Shown piece by piece: positions 11,033 to 22,040 of a stretch of 64,000 bases of DNA. The stretch comes from Medakamo hakoo (lineage: Eukaryota > Chlorophyta > Trebouxiophyceae > Coccomyxaceae): NCBI GenBank assembly GCA_026636295.1, contig CP089461.1, positions 1-64,000 of the forward strand, given 5' to 3'. Position numbers and translations under genes: made by a program. Each line of letters begins with the position of its first letter. The first letter of the stretch is position 1. Under the pieces are notes generated by a model. It saw nothing but the letters and a program-made list of their open reading frames with translations. It ran no database searches and was not told the origin of the DNA.

Positions 11033-12327
11033 ATGCCCGAACTCCCGGAAGTCGAGGCCGCCCGCCTCTTGATCGCCGACCACCTGGTCGGCCACACCAT
11101 CACAGCCGTCCGCCCGGTCGACGACGCCAAAATCTTTGGGTCCGACCAGGCCCGTTTTGCGTCCGCCCTCACCGGCCGGGCCGTCACGGCCGCGCACCGC
11201 CACGGTAAAAACCTGTGGCTGGAGCTGAGCGGGGCCGGCCCGGCGCTCACCCTGCACTTTGGCATGACCGGCTCCGTGGCCGTGCGCGGCGTGGGGCGCA
11301 TTCAATACGTCTCGGCCCGGCCCGTCGACGCGTCGTGGCCGCCGCCCTTCACCAAACTGGAACTGGAGCTGGACGGCGGCAGCATTGCGGCCGCGTACGC
11401 GGACCCGCGCCGCTTTGGCAAAGTCCGCCTGGCGGACGACCCGCGCAAGGGCCTGCCAGGCGGGCGGGACGTGTTGACCGACCCGTTCACGCCGTCGGAG
11501 CTGGGCGCGGCGCTCGCCAAGGCCGGCCCCAAAAAGCTCAAGGTCGTGCTGATGGACCAGGCCGTCGCGGCGGGCGTGGGCAACTGGGTGGCGGACGAAG
11601 TCCTGGTGCGTCGGCGGGGGGCGTTGGGTGTGGGCAGGCGGCAGGCGGAGCAGGGCGGGGCGGGGCGGGCAGGGCGGGGCGGGCAGGGCGGGGCGGGCAG
11701 GGCGGGGGCGCGCCTCCCAACCCCAACCCCAACCCCCCGCCCACCCACCCCAGCTCCACCCTTCCACCCTCACCCCCAACCCCCGCAACCCCCGTCCTCT
11801 CCCCCCTCTCAAACCTGCAGTGGCAAGCCCGCATCCACCCGGCAGCCGCGGCCAACACCCTGTCCCCGTCCCAGGTGACCGCCCTCGCCACCGCCCTCGA
11901 GGCCGTCCCCCGCCTCGCCGTGGACGTCCGCGCCGACGACGCCCGCTACCCGGCCGACTGGATCTTCCACGCCCGCTGGGGCAAGGGCGGGGCCGGCCCC
12001 GCACCCAAAGTCGGCGGCGTCCACGCCATCCAGTGGATGGACGTGGGCGGGCGGACGACGGCGTTCGTGCCGGGGCTGCAGAAAATGGGGGAGGGTGGCG
12101 GGTGTGGGGGTGGTGGGGGCGGTGGGGGTGGGAGCGCCAAGCGCGACACGGCTGCGGCGCCGCCGCCTCCACCGCCGACCAAGCGGGCTAAAACAGCCGC
12201 TCCGCCACCCGCGGCGGGCAAGACAGGGACGGCGGCCAAGCCAGGAGGTGGTGGGCGTGGCGGTCGTGGTGGGAGCGCCCGGGCCCGTCCGCCAGCGCGG
12301 GCGACGCGGGCGGCCAAAGGGGTGTAG
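11033..12327 (+). CDS. FPG1: Formamidopyrimidine-DNA glycosylase, plant FPG1 type
   Basis: A base-excision-repair enzyme that removes oxidised purines and nicks the strand. Exons 11033-11605 and 11821-12327 join to 359 residues. MPELPEVE at the start supplies the catalytic Pro2 and Glu3, which fixes the start codon. HGKNLWLEL carries the conserved Lys. DPRRFGKVRL and VGNWVADEVLWQARIHP (helix-two-turn-helix) follow. As in plants, the C-terminal zinc finger is replaced by a zincless finger: WIFHARWGKG and GGRTTAFVPGLQKM with no cysteine pairs. The final 80 or so residues are a Gly run plus a Lys/Arg/Ala-rich tail (TKRAKTAAP, ARARPPARATRAAKGV), likely for nuclear entry and DNA contact. The intron contains GC-rich tandem GGGCGGGGC units. 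Confidence 0.95.
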
Positions 12328-12448
12328 ACGAATGAAAAAAGGTTTTTTGCATACACACGCACTCACGCACGCGCACGCGCGCACGCGCCCCGGCGACGAC
12401 GACAACAAAAGCAACGCAACGCTCAAAAGAACAAAACGCCCCCCCCTG

Positions 12449-15400
12449 TCACTCCACCACCACCCCAGCAAACAGGGGCGCGGCCAGCGCTGCCGCAACC
12501 GTCAGCCGGGCCGTCGGGTCCCAGGCAAGCAGGCCGTCGATGACGGTGCGGGCCCGGGCGTCCTGGATGGACGCCAGGCCGGCAATGTAGCCGGGCAAGG
12601 ACGCCGTCGAGCCGGCTTTCAGCAGCGCAGACACGACCGCGGCGTCGGGCACGCCGCCACCAAACAGCGGCCGCCCGGCCCACAGCTCGAACAGCAGCGC
12701 GCCCGCTGCCCACGCGTCGGCGGCGGGGTGGGCGGGCACGGTCGGCGGTGGAGACGAGCCACCGCCGCCGACGGCGGCAGCGACGACTTCTGGCGCCGCG
12801 TACCGCAGGGCCAGGACGGGGCGGGCGGCCTCGCCGCACCGGACGGCCGCCGACGCGCCGGTCAGGCGCCACTGGCCGGCGGACGGGCGGGACGTGGCGG
12901 AGCTGGACGGGCCCCCATCCCCGCCCCCACCCCCACCCCCACCCCCTCCATCAAACCAGGCCACTCGCCGTGGGGCCAGCAGCCGGTGGACCACCCCGCG
13001 CGCGTGCAGGCGGGCCACGGCCGTCAGGATGGACGCGGACGTGAAGGCGGCGGACGTGGCCGTGGGCGGCGGACGCTTGGCGTGCCCCCCCCCCCGCCTC
13101 GTCGTCGCCAGCCAGTCTGCCAGCGTGAACTGGCCGCGCGCGATGACCAGGCAGCGAGACGGAGTGGCAGGCGGCCGGGGCGGCAGGTCATCGACGAGCG
13201 GCGCCACCGCCGACGCGGCGCCGCCGCCACTGGCCGCGAGCGCGCGCAGCAGGTGCACCTCGCGCTCGGCGGCCGGCGCGGCGGCCGGGCCGAAGAATTT
13301 CAGCACGACGGACGCCGGGCCGCCGGTGCCGCCGCCCACGACCCGGGCCGCAAATGTGCGGCGTCCCAGGCGTTGCAGCACCACAAACCGGCCGTCGACG
13401 GCGTGGCCGGCGCCGAGGGCGCGCTCGGGCACGGCGTCGCGCGCGGCGCCGGCGAGCGCGGCCGCCGCCGCCGCCGTCGTCGGGGACGGCGGAGCCGGCT
13501 CACCGCCCCCTCCGCCCGTCACCAGGGGCGCCGCGTCCGACGCCGTCCGCGCGACGGCTTCAGCGGCGGCTGCGGCGGCGTCGGCGTCGGCGTCGGCGCC
13601 CTTGGCGGTGAGGCCGGCCCCTCCATCGTCGGACGACAGGCGGGTCGCCGCGCCCGCGCGCCTGGACCGGGTCACCGCAAAGCCGGCGGCGGCGAGGAGG
13701 GCGACGCCGCCCACGGTGCCGAGCGCGGCGCCGGTGGCAACGCGCGCCCGCCGACCACGGGCCGACGACCCGGCCACGCTCACCGCCCCGCTCAGCCCGG
13801 CCGCGGACACGCCCTTTTTCTTGTTGGAGGACGCGTCCCCTGCCTCAGCCACCGCCGCGTCGCCCGCCACGCCCCGGACCAGGGTGACGTCCACGGGGAA
13901 ACCCGCGGCCGCCATGGCGCGCTTGACCCCCGCCACAAAGGTGGGAGACCACAGCAGCGATTCCGCGTCCGCCGCGGCGGCGGGGTCGGTGGCAGACGTG
14001 TTGGTGGGCGTGGCGGCGCCCAGCCGCGTCGACGCGCCGCCTCCGCCCGCACTGCCCGCGACCGTCCGGGACAGCTGGGTGACGGCCAGGTCGACCGACG
14101 CGTTGACGGTGCCGGGCGGGGTGGCGGGTGGCGGGGAGGGGGGCGGAGCCGGGGGGAAGGCGGGGAAGGGCGGCGGCGCTGGCGCGGCCGCGGGCGCGCC
14201 GGCACCGCCCCCCTCCCCCTCCGCCAGCAACAGCTTGCGCGCCCGGCGCTTTTTCTTGTCGTCGCGCGTCACCAGTTCGGGCGGTGGGGGTGGGGGCGGG
14301 TCGACGATGGGCGTTGTGCCCGTCACGCGCACATCCGCGGCAGCCAGGCCGACGTCCGCGGCCGCGGACGTGACGGCGGCCGCGAGCGCCGCGCGCGCGG
14401 CTTTCGAGGCCAGGTCGGGCGGCGGGGCGGGCGGGGCGGCGGACGACAAGTTGGTCGACGGCGACAGGCGCAGGACGAGGTGGGCGGGGACGCCGGTCGA
14501 GTCGGCCTTGGTGGGCCGGCTGCCCCGACCACCACCACCACCCAGGGCGGGGCGGGCGGGGGGTGCGGCGGCGGGAGACGGCGCCGGCGCCGGCGGCGGC
14601 GGCGCGGCCGGCGCCGGCGCTGGAGGAGCCGGTGGAGGCGGTGGTGGGGGTGGAGGCGGCGGCGGCGCAGGCGCGGCCGCGGCCGTGGGCGTCGTCGTCT
14701 CGCTCGGTGGCGGCGGCGGCGGCGGTGGGGGAGGAGGAGCAGCGGCAGCCGCAGCAGCCGCGCCGGGCGTCGCCCGCGCTTCGGGCGGCACGACCAGAGG
14801 CGGCGGGCCCGGTTCCGACGCGGCGCCGCCCCCGCCGCCGCCGCCGTCGCCCGACACCTCGGCCGCGCCCAGCGACACGAGCGTCGCGCGCACGTCCCAC
14901 CCCGGCAGCCCCAGCCCCGCGATGGCGGCGTTCAGGTCGACGGTCGCCTGGCCGCCCAAGAACACCCATAGCGCGGTCAGGGACGGCGCGTCGCCCACGC
15001 CCCGCACCCGCACCGTGACGAGCGTGGAGGACGGGTCGGGCGGCGCGGCGTCCGCGCCGCCTCTGCCGCCGCTGTCTGCGCCGCCGCCCACGCCGCCGCC
15101 GCCGGACAGGATGTCGACCGCCACCACCCGGCCGGGCGCGGACGCGAGCGCCCGCCACACCAGGCCCTCTAACAAAGCCGTCTTCCAGGGGGCGGGCGGG
15201 TTGGCTCCCGGGCCGGCCAAGCGGTAGACGGCGACGGCGGCTTGGGCGAGGTCGGGCTGGCCTGGAGGGAGGAAGGGGGGAGAGGGGGGAGGGGAGGGAG
15301 CGCGCGCGCGCGGGGTGAGCAAAAAAAAAAAAACGCCTGACACTCGTGCCTCCCCGGTCAACCACACCCAGACGTCGCGCACCTTGGCCCACGACAACAC

Positions 15401-15491
15401 TTGGAAACATGAGCGCCAGCAGAGCGGCGGCGACGGCCAGGACGGCGGCGATGGGGCGGCGGCGGCGGGGAAAGTGCGGCGCACTAGGCAT
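12449..15491 (-). CDS. Receptor-like membrane pseudokinase with repeated ectodomains
   Basis: A predicted single-pass plasma-membrane protein of 973 residues, exons 15383-15491 and 12449-15261. A signal peptide (PIAAVLAVAAALLALMFPSV) leads to a Gly/Pro-rich ectodomain with three related alpha/beta units separated by proline-rich spacers (roughly residues 95-175, 290-360, 420-530). Each unit has a V-x-V-x-L strand, a helix and a V-x-V-T strand. A transmembrane helix sits near 543-567. The cytoplasmic domain (about 655-970) has the protein-kinase plan. It keeps the beta3 Lys (VVLKFFG), the alphaC Glu (AEREVHLL), APE (YAAPEV), the alphaF Asp (ADAWAAGALLFELW) and the late Arg. However, the catalytic loop reads VVHRLLAPRRV without the Asp, DFG is replaced by LTGAS, and the glycine loop is broken. 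So it probably signals by scaffolding. Ligand and partners are unknown. Confidence 0.75.
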
Positions 15492-15959
15492 CTTGTTTTT
15501 TTGCGGCGGCGTTGCGTTTTGTGTTGTGGCCTGCGAGTGTGGCAGGTCGAGTCGTGTGTCAGTCTTCCACGCAGCGCAGAGGCACGTACAGGTATGGGGG
15601 CTTGCGCGGGGATGGGTGCAAGGCTGACAACCTCTCATCCACGGCTGCGGGCGGCGTGTCGAAAGAGCAGAGGCAAGCGCGCTCGGCCCCTGCGCTAGGC
15701 CGCACACAGCGCGGCCGTCCCCGGCTTCCCCCACCACACGCACGTGCACGCACCAGGCGGTCGATCCTCGCTTTGGAGGCGCACGCAGAGACTATGCAAA
15801 GACTGGAGAGCGGGCGGCAGCCAGGCGTTGGCCTGGGTGGAGCACGCCACGCACGGGGGAAGGGGAGGGCAGAGGCGTTAAGAGAGGTGTGGGTGTGATG
15901 GTCGGGCGAGGGCCGGGCCCGAGCGCGCTCCCCCCTTCTCACACCCTCTCTCCTCAGGC
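15492..15959. promoter_or_regulatory. Divergent promoter region, pseudokinase / GatB
   Basis: A 468 bp gap between divergent start codons. It carries no convincing coding sequence. A pyrimidine tract ending TCTCCTCAG just before the GatB start could be the acceptor of a 5' UTR intron. Confidence 0.4.
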
Positions 15960-17961
15960 ATGCGAGCGGCCCGCGCCCTGGCCGCCCTCGCGTCTCGGTC
16001 CCACGCTTGTCTCATGCATTCCGCAACGCCCGCGTCCCGCAGCGCCTGCCGCAGCGGCGGAACAGCCGCGTTCACCCGCGGCGCGGCGCGTCGTGTTGGC
16101 GCACGCCCGGCCGCCGCCGCCGCCGCGCTCGCCGCATTGCGTTCCGCCGACCCGTGCACGACGGGGAGGGGCGCGCCTCCTCTCCCGCCCTCGCGCCGGG
16201 TGAGCGCAGCCGCTGGGGCGACGGAGGCAGCGACCGCTGGGCCGCCGTCGGCTGAAGTGCTGGTGCGTCGTGTGTGTGTGTGTTTTTGGCCGGCTGCGCT
16301 GGCTCGCACCTAGCCACACCTCACCACCCCTCACACACACACACACTGCCGCGCCCTCCTCCCCCCCGCAGTCCCAGTACGAGGCCGTCATCGGCATCGA
16401 GACCCACCTGCAACTGTCAACGTCCACCAAGGCCTTTTGTTCCTGCGCCAACGAGCCCGGCTCGGCGGCCGGCGCGCCGCCCAACACGCACGTCTGCCCG
16501 GTGTGCCTGGGCCACCCGGGCACGCTGCCCGTGCTGAATGAGGCGGCCCTGGCCAAGGGCGTCGCGGCGGGGCTGGCCCTGGGCTGCACCATCTCCCCAC
16601 GCGCCAAGTTTGACCGCAAGCAGTACTTTTACCCCGACCTGCCGAAAGGCTACCAAATCTCGCAGCACGACGAACCGTTGGCGGCGGGCGGCACGCTGGC
16701 CGTGCCGATCCCGGGCGAGCCCGGCCAGGGCTTCGTCCGGGAGGTGGCCGTCACCATCGAGCGGGCGCACTTGGAGGAGGATGCGGGCAAGCTGGTGCAC
16801 GGCGGCACGGCCGGCCGCCTGGCCGGCGGATCCGCTGGCGAGCAGCCCGGCCCCGACGGCGCCGGCGGCGGCCGGGCGTCGTCGTCGGCCACGCTGGTCG
16901 ACTACAACCGCGCGGGCGTCCCCCTGCTGGAAGTCGTGACCGGCCCCGACTTCCGGTCTGGGGCGGAAGCCGCGGCGTACGGCGCCGAGCTGCGCCGCAT
17001 CGCGACCTACCTGGGCGTGTCCGAAGCCGCCATGCAGGACGGCGGCCTGCGCTGCGACGTCAACGTGTCGGTGCGCAAGCCGGGCGCGGCCCTGGGCACC
17101 AAGGTGGAAGTCAAAAACATGAACTCCTTCTCGGCCATGGCCCGGGCCATCGACTGGGAGGTGGCCCGCCAGGTGGGCGAGCTGGAGGCGGGGCGGCCCA
17201 TCGTCCAGGAGACGCGGACGTGGGATGAAGGGTCGTGCTCCACGCGGTCCGTGCGCAAAAAGGAGGGCCTGGCCGACTACCGCTACTTCCCGGAGCCGGA
17301 CCTGCCGCCGTTTACTGTGGGGCGGGACCTGGTGGAGTCCGTGTCGGCGGCCATGCCCGAGCTACCGTCCGCCCTGCGGGCCCGCCTGGCAACCCTGGGC
17401 TTGCCCAAGGCCGACGTGGCCGTCCTCACGGACGAGGCGGGGACGGCGCGGTTCACGTCGGCCGCCCTGGACGCCCTGGCGTCCATGGTCGGGGCGTCGC
17501 CGCCGCCGCCCAAGGCCGCCAAGGCACTGGCCAACTGGGTCATGGGCGACGTGCTGGGCGCGGCCAAGGAGAGTGGCACACCCCTGGACGTGGGCGGCCC
17601 CCTGCCGCCCGCCGCCCTGGCCGAGCTCGTGTCCCTGGTCGAGGCCGGCACGCTGTCCGGCAAACTCGGCAAGGCGCTCCTGCCGTCCCTCCTGGCCGGC
17701 GACGTCCCGGCGGGCGGCCCGTTCCCCGGCGCGGTCGCGGACCTGGCCAAAGCCAAGGGCCTGGTCCAAGTCTCGGACCCGGCCGCGATTGCGGCCCTTG
17801 TCTCGGGCGTGCTCGCGGCCCACCCGGACAAGCTGGCCGAATTCCGCGGCGGCAAAACCAAGCTCCAAGGCTTTTTCGTGGGCGAGTTGATGAAGGCCAG
17901 CGGTGGGAAGGCGAACCCAGCTTTGCTCAACCAGGAGCTGGCGCGCCAGTTGAAGGGGTGA
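15960..17961 (+). CDS. GATB: Aspartyl/glutamyl-tRNA(Asn/Gln) amidotransferase subunit B, organellar
   Basis: GatB is part of the GatCAB complex that converts Glu-tRNA(Gln) to Gln-tRNA(Gln) in plastids and mitochondria. Exons 15960-16262 and 16372-17961 give 630 residues. The first exon is almost exactly the targeting peptide (Arg/Ala/Ser-rich, about 100 residues). The second begins at the mature protein with SQYEAVIGIETHLQL. Catalytic-core blocks follow: HVCPVCLGHPGTLPVLN, KQYFYPDLPKGYQISQ, VDYNRAGVPLLEVVTGPD, CDVNVSVRK, VEVKNMNSF and DYRYFPEPDLPP. The C-terminal helical YqeY-like tail that binds tRNA is present (LQGFFVGELMKASGGKANP). The order and length match bacterial GatB plus a presequence. 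Confidence 0.96.
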
Positions 17962-17973
17962 GGTGCGGGCGGC

Positions 17974-17997
17974 GGGGGGGGGGGGGGGGGGGGGGGG
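17974..17997 (+). repeat. Homopolymer G24
   Basis: An uninterrupted run of 24 G just after the GatB stop codon, in the short gap before PEX14. It could form a G-quadruplex in the GatB 3' UTR; its length may be imprecise in the assembly. Confidence 0.9.
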
Positions 17998-18150
17998 ATG
18001 GGGCGGAGAGAGGGAGAGGGGGGTGGTGTGAGGGCGGGGGCTTCGTGTTGGGAAGGGTGGGTCACTCCATCATTCTTTAAGGCCCGTCCGCCGGACGAAC
18101 AGGCGTCCCCTCACACCGACGCCCCACTCACGCGGACGCATACCCACCCA

Positions 18151-19993
18151 ATGGACTCGGCCGCCGCGTACGGCCTGGCGGACGAGGGCGCAGCGGCCAG
18201 TGACGGCGGCGGTGCGACGGACGGCATTGACAGCGCTGCAGCGCCGCCCGCGCCGCTGCGCGAGGACATGGTCGAAAACGCGGTCGGCTTCCTGGTCCAC
18301 CCCAAGGTGAGGGTGTGAGTGGTGTGGCGCGAGCTCGCCATGTGGGTGCGGCGTGGCTGAGTGGGGCGGGTGTCGCGTGGGCGGGGCGCGAGCCTTTTTT
18401 TTGCGTCGGACGAACACGAGCGCTGGCGACGGGGACCCCATCCAAAACCCGCTCCCATCCGTGCACCCACCCACCCACTCACCCCCTCCCCCATGCATGC
18501 CACAGGTCCGGTCCTCGCCCGACGACTCCAAGCGCGAGTTCCTGGAGCGCAAGGGCCTGACCGCTGCGGAGATTGACGAAGCGTTTCGCCGGGCGCCCGC
18601 CGCGCCGTCGCCGCCGGCCGCGCCTGCCGCGCCTGGCGTGCCAGCCAAGCCCTACCCGGTCGCGTCGTCGTCAGCCACGGCCGCCACCCCTTTCCCGGCC
18701 GCGCCGCCCGGGTACTACGCGCCTGTGCCTGCGCCCTACCCTGGCGGCGGCGGCGGCATGATGGTGGCGGTGCCCCCACCACTGCCGCAGCGCGAGCCCG
18801 TGCGCTGGACGCAGGTCGTGCTGGGGCTGGCTGCCGCGTCCGCGGCTGCGTACGGCGGCGCGACGGTCGTCGCGCCCCGAGCTGTGGCCTGGCTGCGGTC
18901 GCGTGGCTATCTGGCGCCGGCCGCGGAAGGCGGGGAAGACGCTGAGGGCGGGCGGCCGGCGTCGAGCACCGACGCGGCCGGCGCCGCCGTCGCGGCCGCT
19001 ATTTCGGCCCAAGCCGCCGACCTGAAAGCCGGCGTCGCGGAGCTGAAAGCCGCGGTCGCGCGGCTGGATGGTGCGAAAGACGAGGCGTCGGCTCCCAGCC
19101 CGCCCACCCTCGACGCCCTGCGCGCTGAAGTGCGGGCGGCGGTGGCGGCAGAAGGCGCCGCGACCGCGGCCGCGCTGGAAGGGCTGCGGTCCGAACTGCG
19201 GGCGGTGCGGTCGCTGGCTGCGGCGGCGGCGGCGGGCGCGGGCGCGCGCGCGGCTGGAGCGGGCGATGACGATGCCTACCCCCACCCGACCATGGTCGGC
19301 GGCGCGGCCGTGCCCCTGGCCCACCACCGGGCGGCGGGTGCGGGCGGGCGGGCCTCGCCCTCGCCCACCCCGCCGCCGCCCGCCACCGCGGCCACCGCGT
19401 CCGCCCGCCCGCCCTCTCCACCGCCCCACCCGGCGTCGTATTTAGAAGTCCTGGGCATGCTGGAGCGGGGGCAGGCGCCGCCAGGGATCCGCACGGACAT
19501 CGACGACGCGCCACCGGACCCGACGGCGGCGCCGCCCCCACCCGCGGGCCCGCCCCGCCCTAAACCCTGGGAGGCGAGCGGGAGCGGGGCGGCGGCGGCA
19601 GGGTCCGCCGTCGAGCCTCAGTTCACGGGCAACGGCATCGGCATCTTCCCCAAACCGGGCTCGGCGGCGCGCCTGGCCGAAGACGCGGCGGTCGCGGCGG
19701 CCGACAGCCCGCGCGCGGGCGCCGCCGCAAACGGCCTGCGCGCGTCCGTCGCGTCCCACCCCGTGCGCTTCGGCCTGGGCAACGGCACAGGCACGCCCGG
19801 CGCGTCCTATGACTTTGGGTCGGCCGCAGAGGCGTCGACGGGCTTCGGCCTCGGCGGTGGCCGTGGCGCCGGCCCGTCCGACACGGGCGACAGCGGCTTT
19901 GCCAGGCCCGGCCCGTCGTCTGGCGGTCAGCCGCCGCTGTCCCCGCCCTGGCACCCGCCGCCGCCGCCGCCGCGGTTGCTGCCCAGCTCCTGA
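18151..19993 (+). CDS. PEX14: Peroxisomal membrane protein PEX14
   Basis: PEX14 is the docking and translocation-pore component for cargo-loaded PEX5 on peroxisomes. Exons 18151-18306 and 18506-19993 join to 547 residues. The conserved N-terminal domain spans about residues 36-80: REDMVENAVGFLVHPKVRSS and the following SKREFLERKGLTAAEIDEAF. A Pro/Ala-rich stretch leads to a hydrophobic membrane segment near residues 165-190 (VVLGLAAASAAAYGGATVVA). A helical, Ala/Glu/Leu-rich coiled coil follows (about 225-320, DLKAGVAELKAAVARLDGAK). The C-terminal third is Gly/Pro/Ser-rich and includes a conserved plant-type SYLEVLGMLERGQAPPGIR block. The intron splits the N-terminal domain after HPK. It is convergent with the A20/AN1 gene. 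Confidence 0.93.
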
Positions 19994-20542
19994 ACAGGAG
20001 TGTGTGTGTTTGCTTTGAGTTTCATAGTGGGGCGTGTCGCTGCTCTAGGGGCGCGCGGGAGGCGGTGTGGTTGAAAAAAAAAACGTGGATGGATGAAGGA
20101 AAAAAGAAGAAAGGCCGTGGATGGATGAAGGAAAAAAGAAGAAAGGCAAGTTTTTTTTTTGCAAAGCACACGGCTGACCCGCCGCGCGGCGCGCCGTTGA
20201 CCCGTGCGCACACGCGTGACCACCGTCTCTCGCTCTCTCTCTTCCCCCATCCCTCTCTCTGAGAAAATCTGAAAAAGAAAAAAAAACAAGAATGCTGAAG
20301 GTTTTTTGTTTTGGGGCTGCCCCCTCTCCATCACGGGCGGATGGCTGGACGCGCGCGGCAGGCCACTCCCGCCGCATGCAGCAGCAGCAGCGCCCGGGAG
20401 GTGCGCGCGCTGTCCACCCTCCGGCCCCACGAAACAGAAAGCGGGGCAGCACACAAGGAAAATAAAAAGGAGTGTGCAGGCAGTGGCCCCTCGCCCCCTG
20501 TCCCCACCCACCCCTCCTCCTCACCCACTCCCCTCCCTTTGC
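19994..20542. other. Convergent 3' region with tandem repeat
   Basis: About 550 bp between converging genes. It contains the 2 x 32 bp tandem repeat, several A-runs (20074-20083, 20278-20287) and pyrimidine tracts. No coding region is supported; both 3' UTRs lie here. Confidence 0.5.
20084..20147 (+). repeat. Tandem duplication, 2 x 32 bp
   Basis: Two perfect adjacent copies of a 32 bp purine-rich unit, 20084-20115 and 20116-20147, each starting CGTGGATGGATGAAGG and ending AGAAGAAAGGC. It is a recent local duplication in non-coding sequence. Confidence 0.93.
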
Positions 20543-21057
20543 TCACAGCTTCTGGATCTTGGACGCGACCACCTGCGGGTTGGCCGCCGCCAGCGCCGCC
20601 CGTCCCGTCGTCCGGTAGTCAAACGTGCACTTGTGGTCTTCGGCCAAGCGGTGGGAGGAGCAGAAGGAAAAGCCGCACCGGCACGTGAACCCGCTCGCCA
20701 GGCCGACCTTCTTGCGGCATTCCGCGCACCGGCCGGGCGGCTGGACGCGGGCGGGCGGGGCAGAGTCGGGCGCGTCGCCTTCCGCGGCAGCGGCCGTGGT
20801 CGTGGACGGGCCGGCGGGTTCTTCTTCAGCAGCAGCGGCAGCCGCGCCGGCGGGCGCGGCGGGTTCTGCCGCGGGCGGCGGCACAGCAGCGGCCGCGGCA
20901 GGCGCTTCTTCCGCCGGCTTGGCCGCCGCCGCTTCGGCGACGGCCGCGACAGCCGGCGCTGCCGCCGCTGTAGCCTGCTGCTCGGACACGTGGGCCTTGT
21001 AGCAGGACGAGCAGAGTGAGGCGGTCGCTTCAGAGCCTAAGGTTGGAAGGTCGGGAT

Positions 21058-21095
<38 letters not shown>

Positions 21096-21710
21096 TGTGT
21101 GTCAGGCGAGAGGTCGTGGGCCAACCGCGGAGGCCGCCCCGCCGTGCTGCGCCCGGTCCCGGGCCTTGACCCGCGCGCGCGGGCCTGTTTCACCCTCGCG
21201 CAGCATGCAGACCGGCCTGACCGACGCAGGCGTGGGCGGTGCCGTGGGAGGGGAGGGGCGCAGCGCGGGCCCGCGCCCGTCCAAACCTCTGTCGAAATGC
21301 CCCGGGCGCAGACGTGGCGGGCGGGGGCAAGCGACCGCAAACCCTGGCGCGTTTTTGTGGGCTGCACGGCCGGCGACCGCGCGTGGCGGGACTGCTCCAC
21401 CCCCACGGGCGCAACGCCGAGGCTGCTCCGTCCACGCAGGGTGGGCGTGCGTGGCGGCAGGCGTGGGGGCCAGGCCAGCGGCGGACGACAGAAGCGGCGC
21501 CTCCGCCAATGCGGCGCTCGAGGAGCGCCAGCACCGCGCCAACAGGCGCGCGTCCGGCCCGTGCCGCGCCCTCGGGCCGGCCCACGCCGCCGCGTGTCTA
21601 AAGTAGACGCCTCTCCCTCCCCGCACAGGCGGCCAACACTCACCATAAAACTCGAAGCAGCGCGTGCACAGGGACGGCCCGACGGGCGGCGTTTGGTTGG
21701 ACTCGGCCAT
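20543..21710 (-). CDS. A20/AN1 zinc-finger stress-associated protein (SAP)
   Basis: Plant SAP proteins bind ubiquitin through the A20 finger and act in stress signalling. Exons 21644-21710 and 20543-21036 join to 186 residues. The A20-type finger straddles the intron: SLCTRCFEFYG from exon 1 and SEATASLCSSCYKAHV from exon 2, giving the C-x2-C-x11-C-x2-C pattern. An Ala/Pro-rich linker of about 85 residues separates it from the C-terminal AN1 finger (CAECRKKVGLASGFTCRCG then FCSSHRLAEDHKCTFDYR). All expected Cys and His residues are present. The protein ends ANPQVVASKIQKL, the standard SAP C-terminus. The 607 nt intron is one of the longest in the window and contains a GT microsatellite. Confidence 0.94.
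21059..21092 (+). repeat. GT microsatellite
   Basis: About 17 GT units inside the A20/AN1 gene intron (CA units in the sense of the gene), close to the splice acceptor side. It may extend the C/A-rich tract used before acceptors in this genome. Confidence 0.9.
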
Positions 21711-22040
21711 GGTGTTGGTGTGGACGACAGGAGGCGGAGGAGCGAGGCGCGGCTGGCGTGTGCGGGCGGAGGCGCGCGCGAGCAGCAGACGGAGCCGTGC
21801 GCGCGCGGGGGCGGGGGGAGGCAAGGGAGCCTGGCCGGTGTGCGGGACCCGCGCAAAGAGATTGCAGAGTGTGGCGCAGGAGAGGACAGCAGTTGCGTGT
21901 TCTTCCATCCACAACCTTCTCCCCCTCCCCTCCTTCCATGCCCCATCAGTCCACCGCCACCCCACCCCACCCCCGCCCCACCCCACCCCACCCACTCACA
22001 CACGCACCTCCCTCGCACGCGCGCTCCACCCCCCACCACC
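21711..22040. promoter_or_regulatory. Promoter region of the A20/AN1 gene
   Basis: A 330 bp gap between two minus-strand genes. It contains a C/A-rich tract at 21950-22035 and no convincing ORF; it should contain the promoter and 5' UTR of the A20/AN1 gene and the 3' end of its neighbour. Confidence 0.4.

Noticed and set aside
12894-15227. A 777-codon plus-strand frame
   Set aside because: It is the antisense of the pseudokinase; Gly/Ala runs are mirror images of Pro/Ala spacers.
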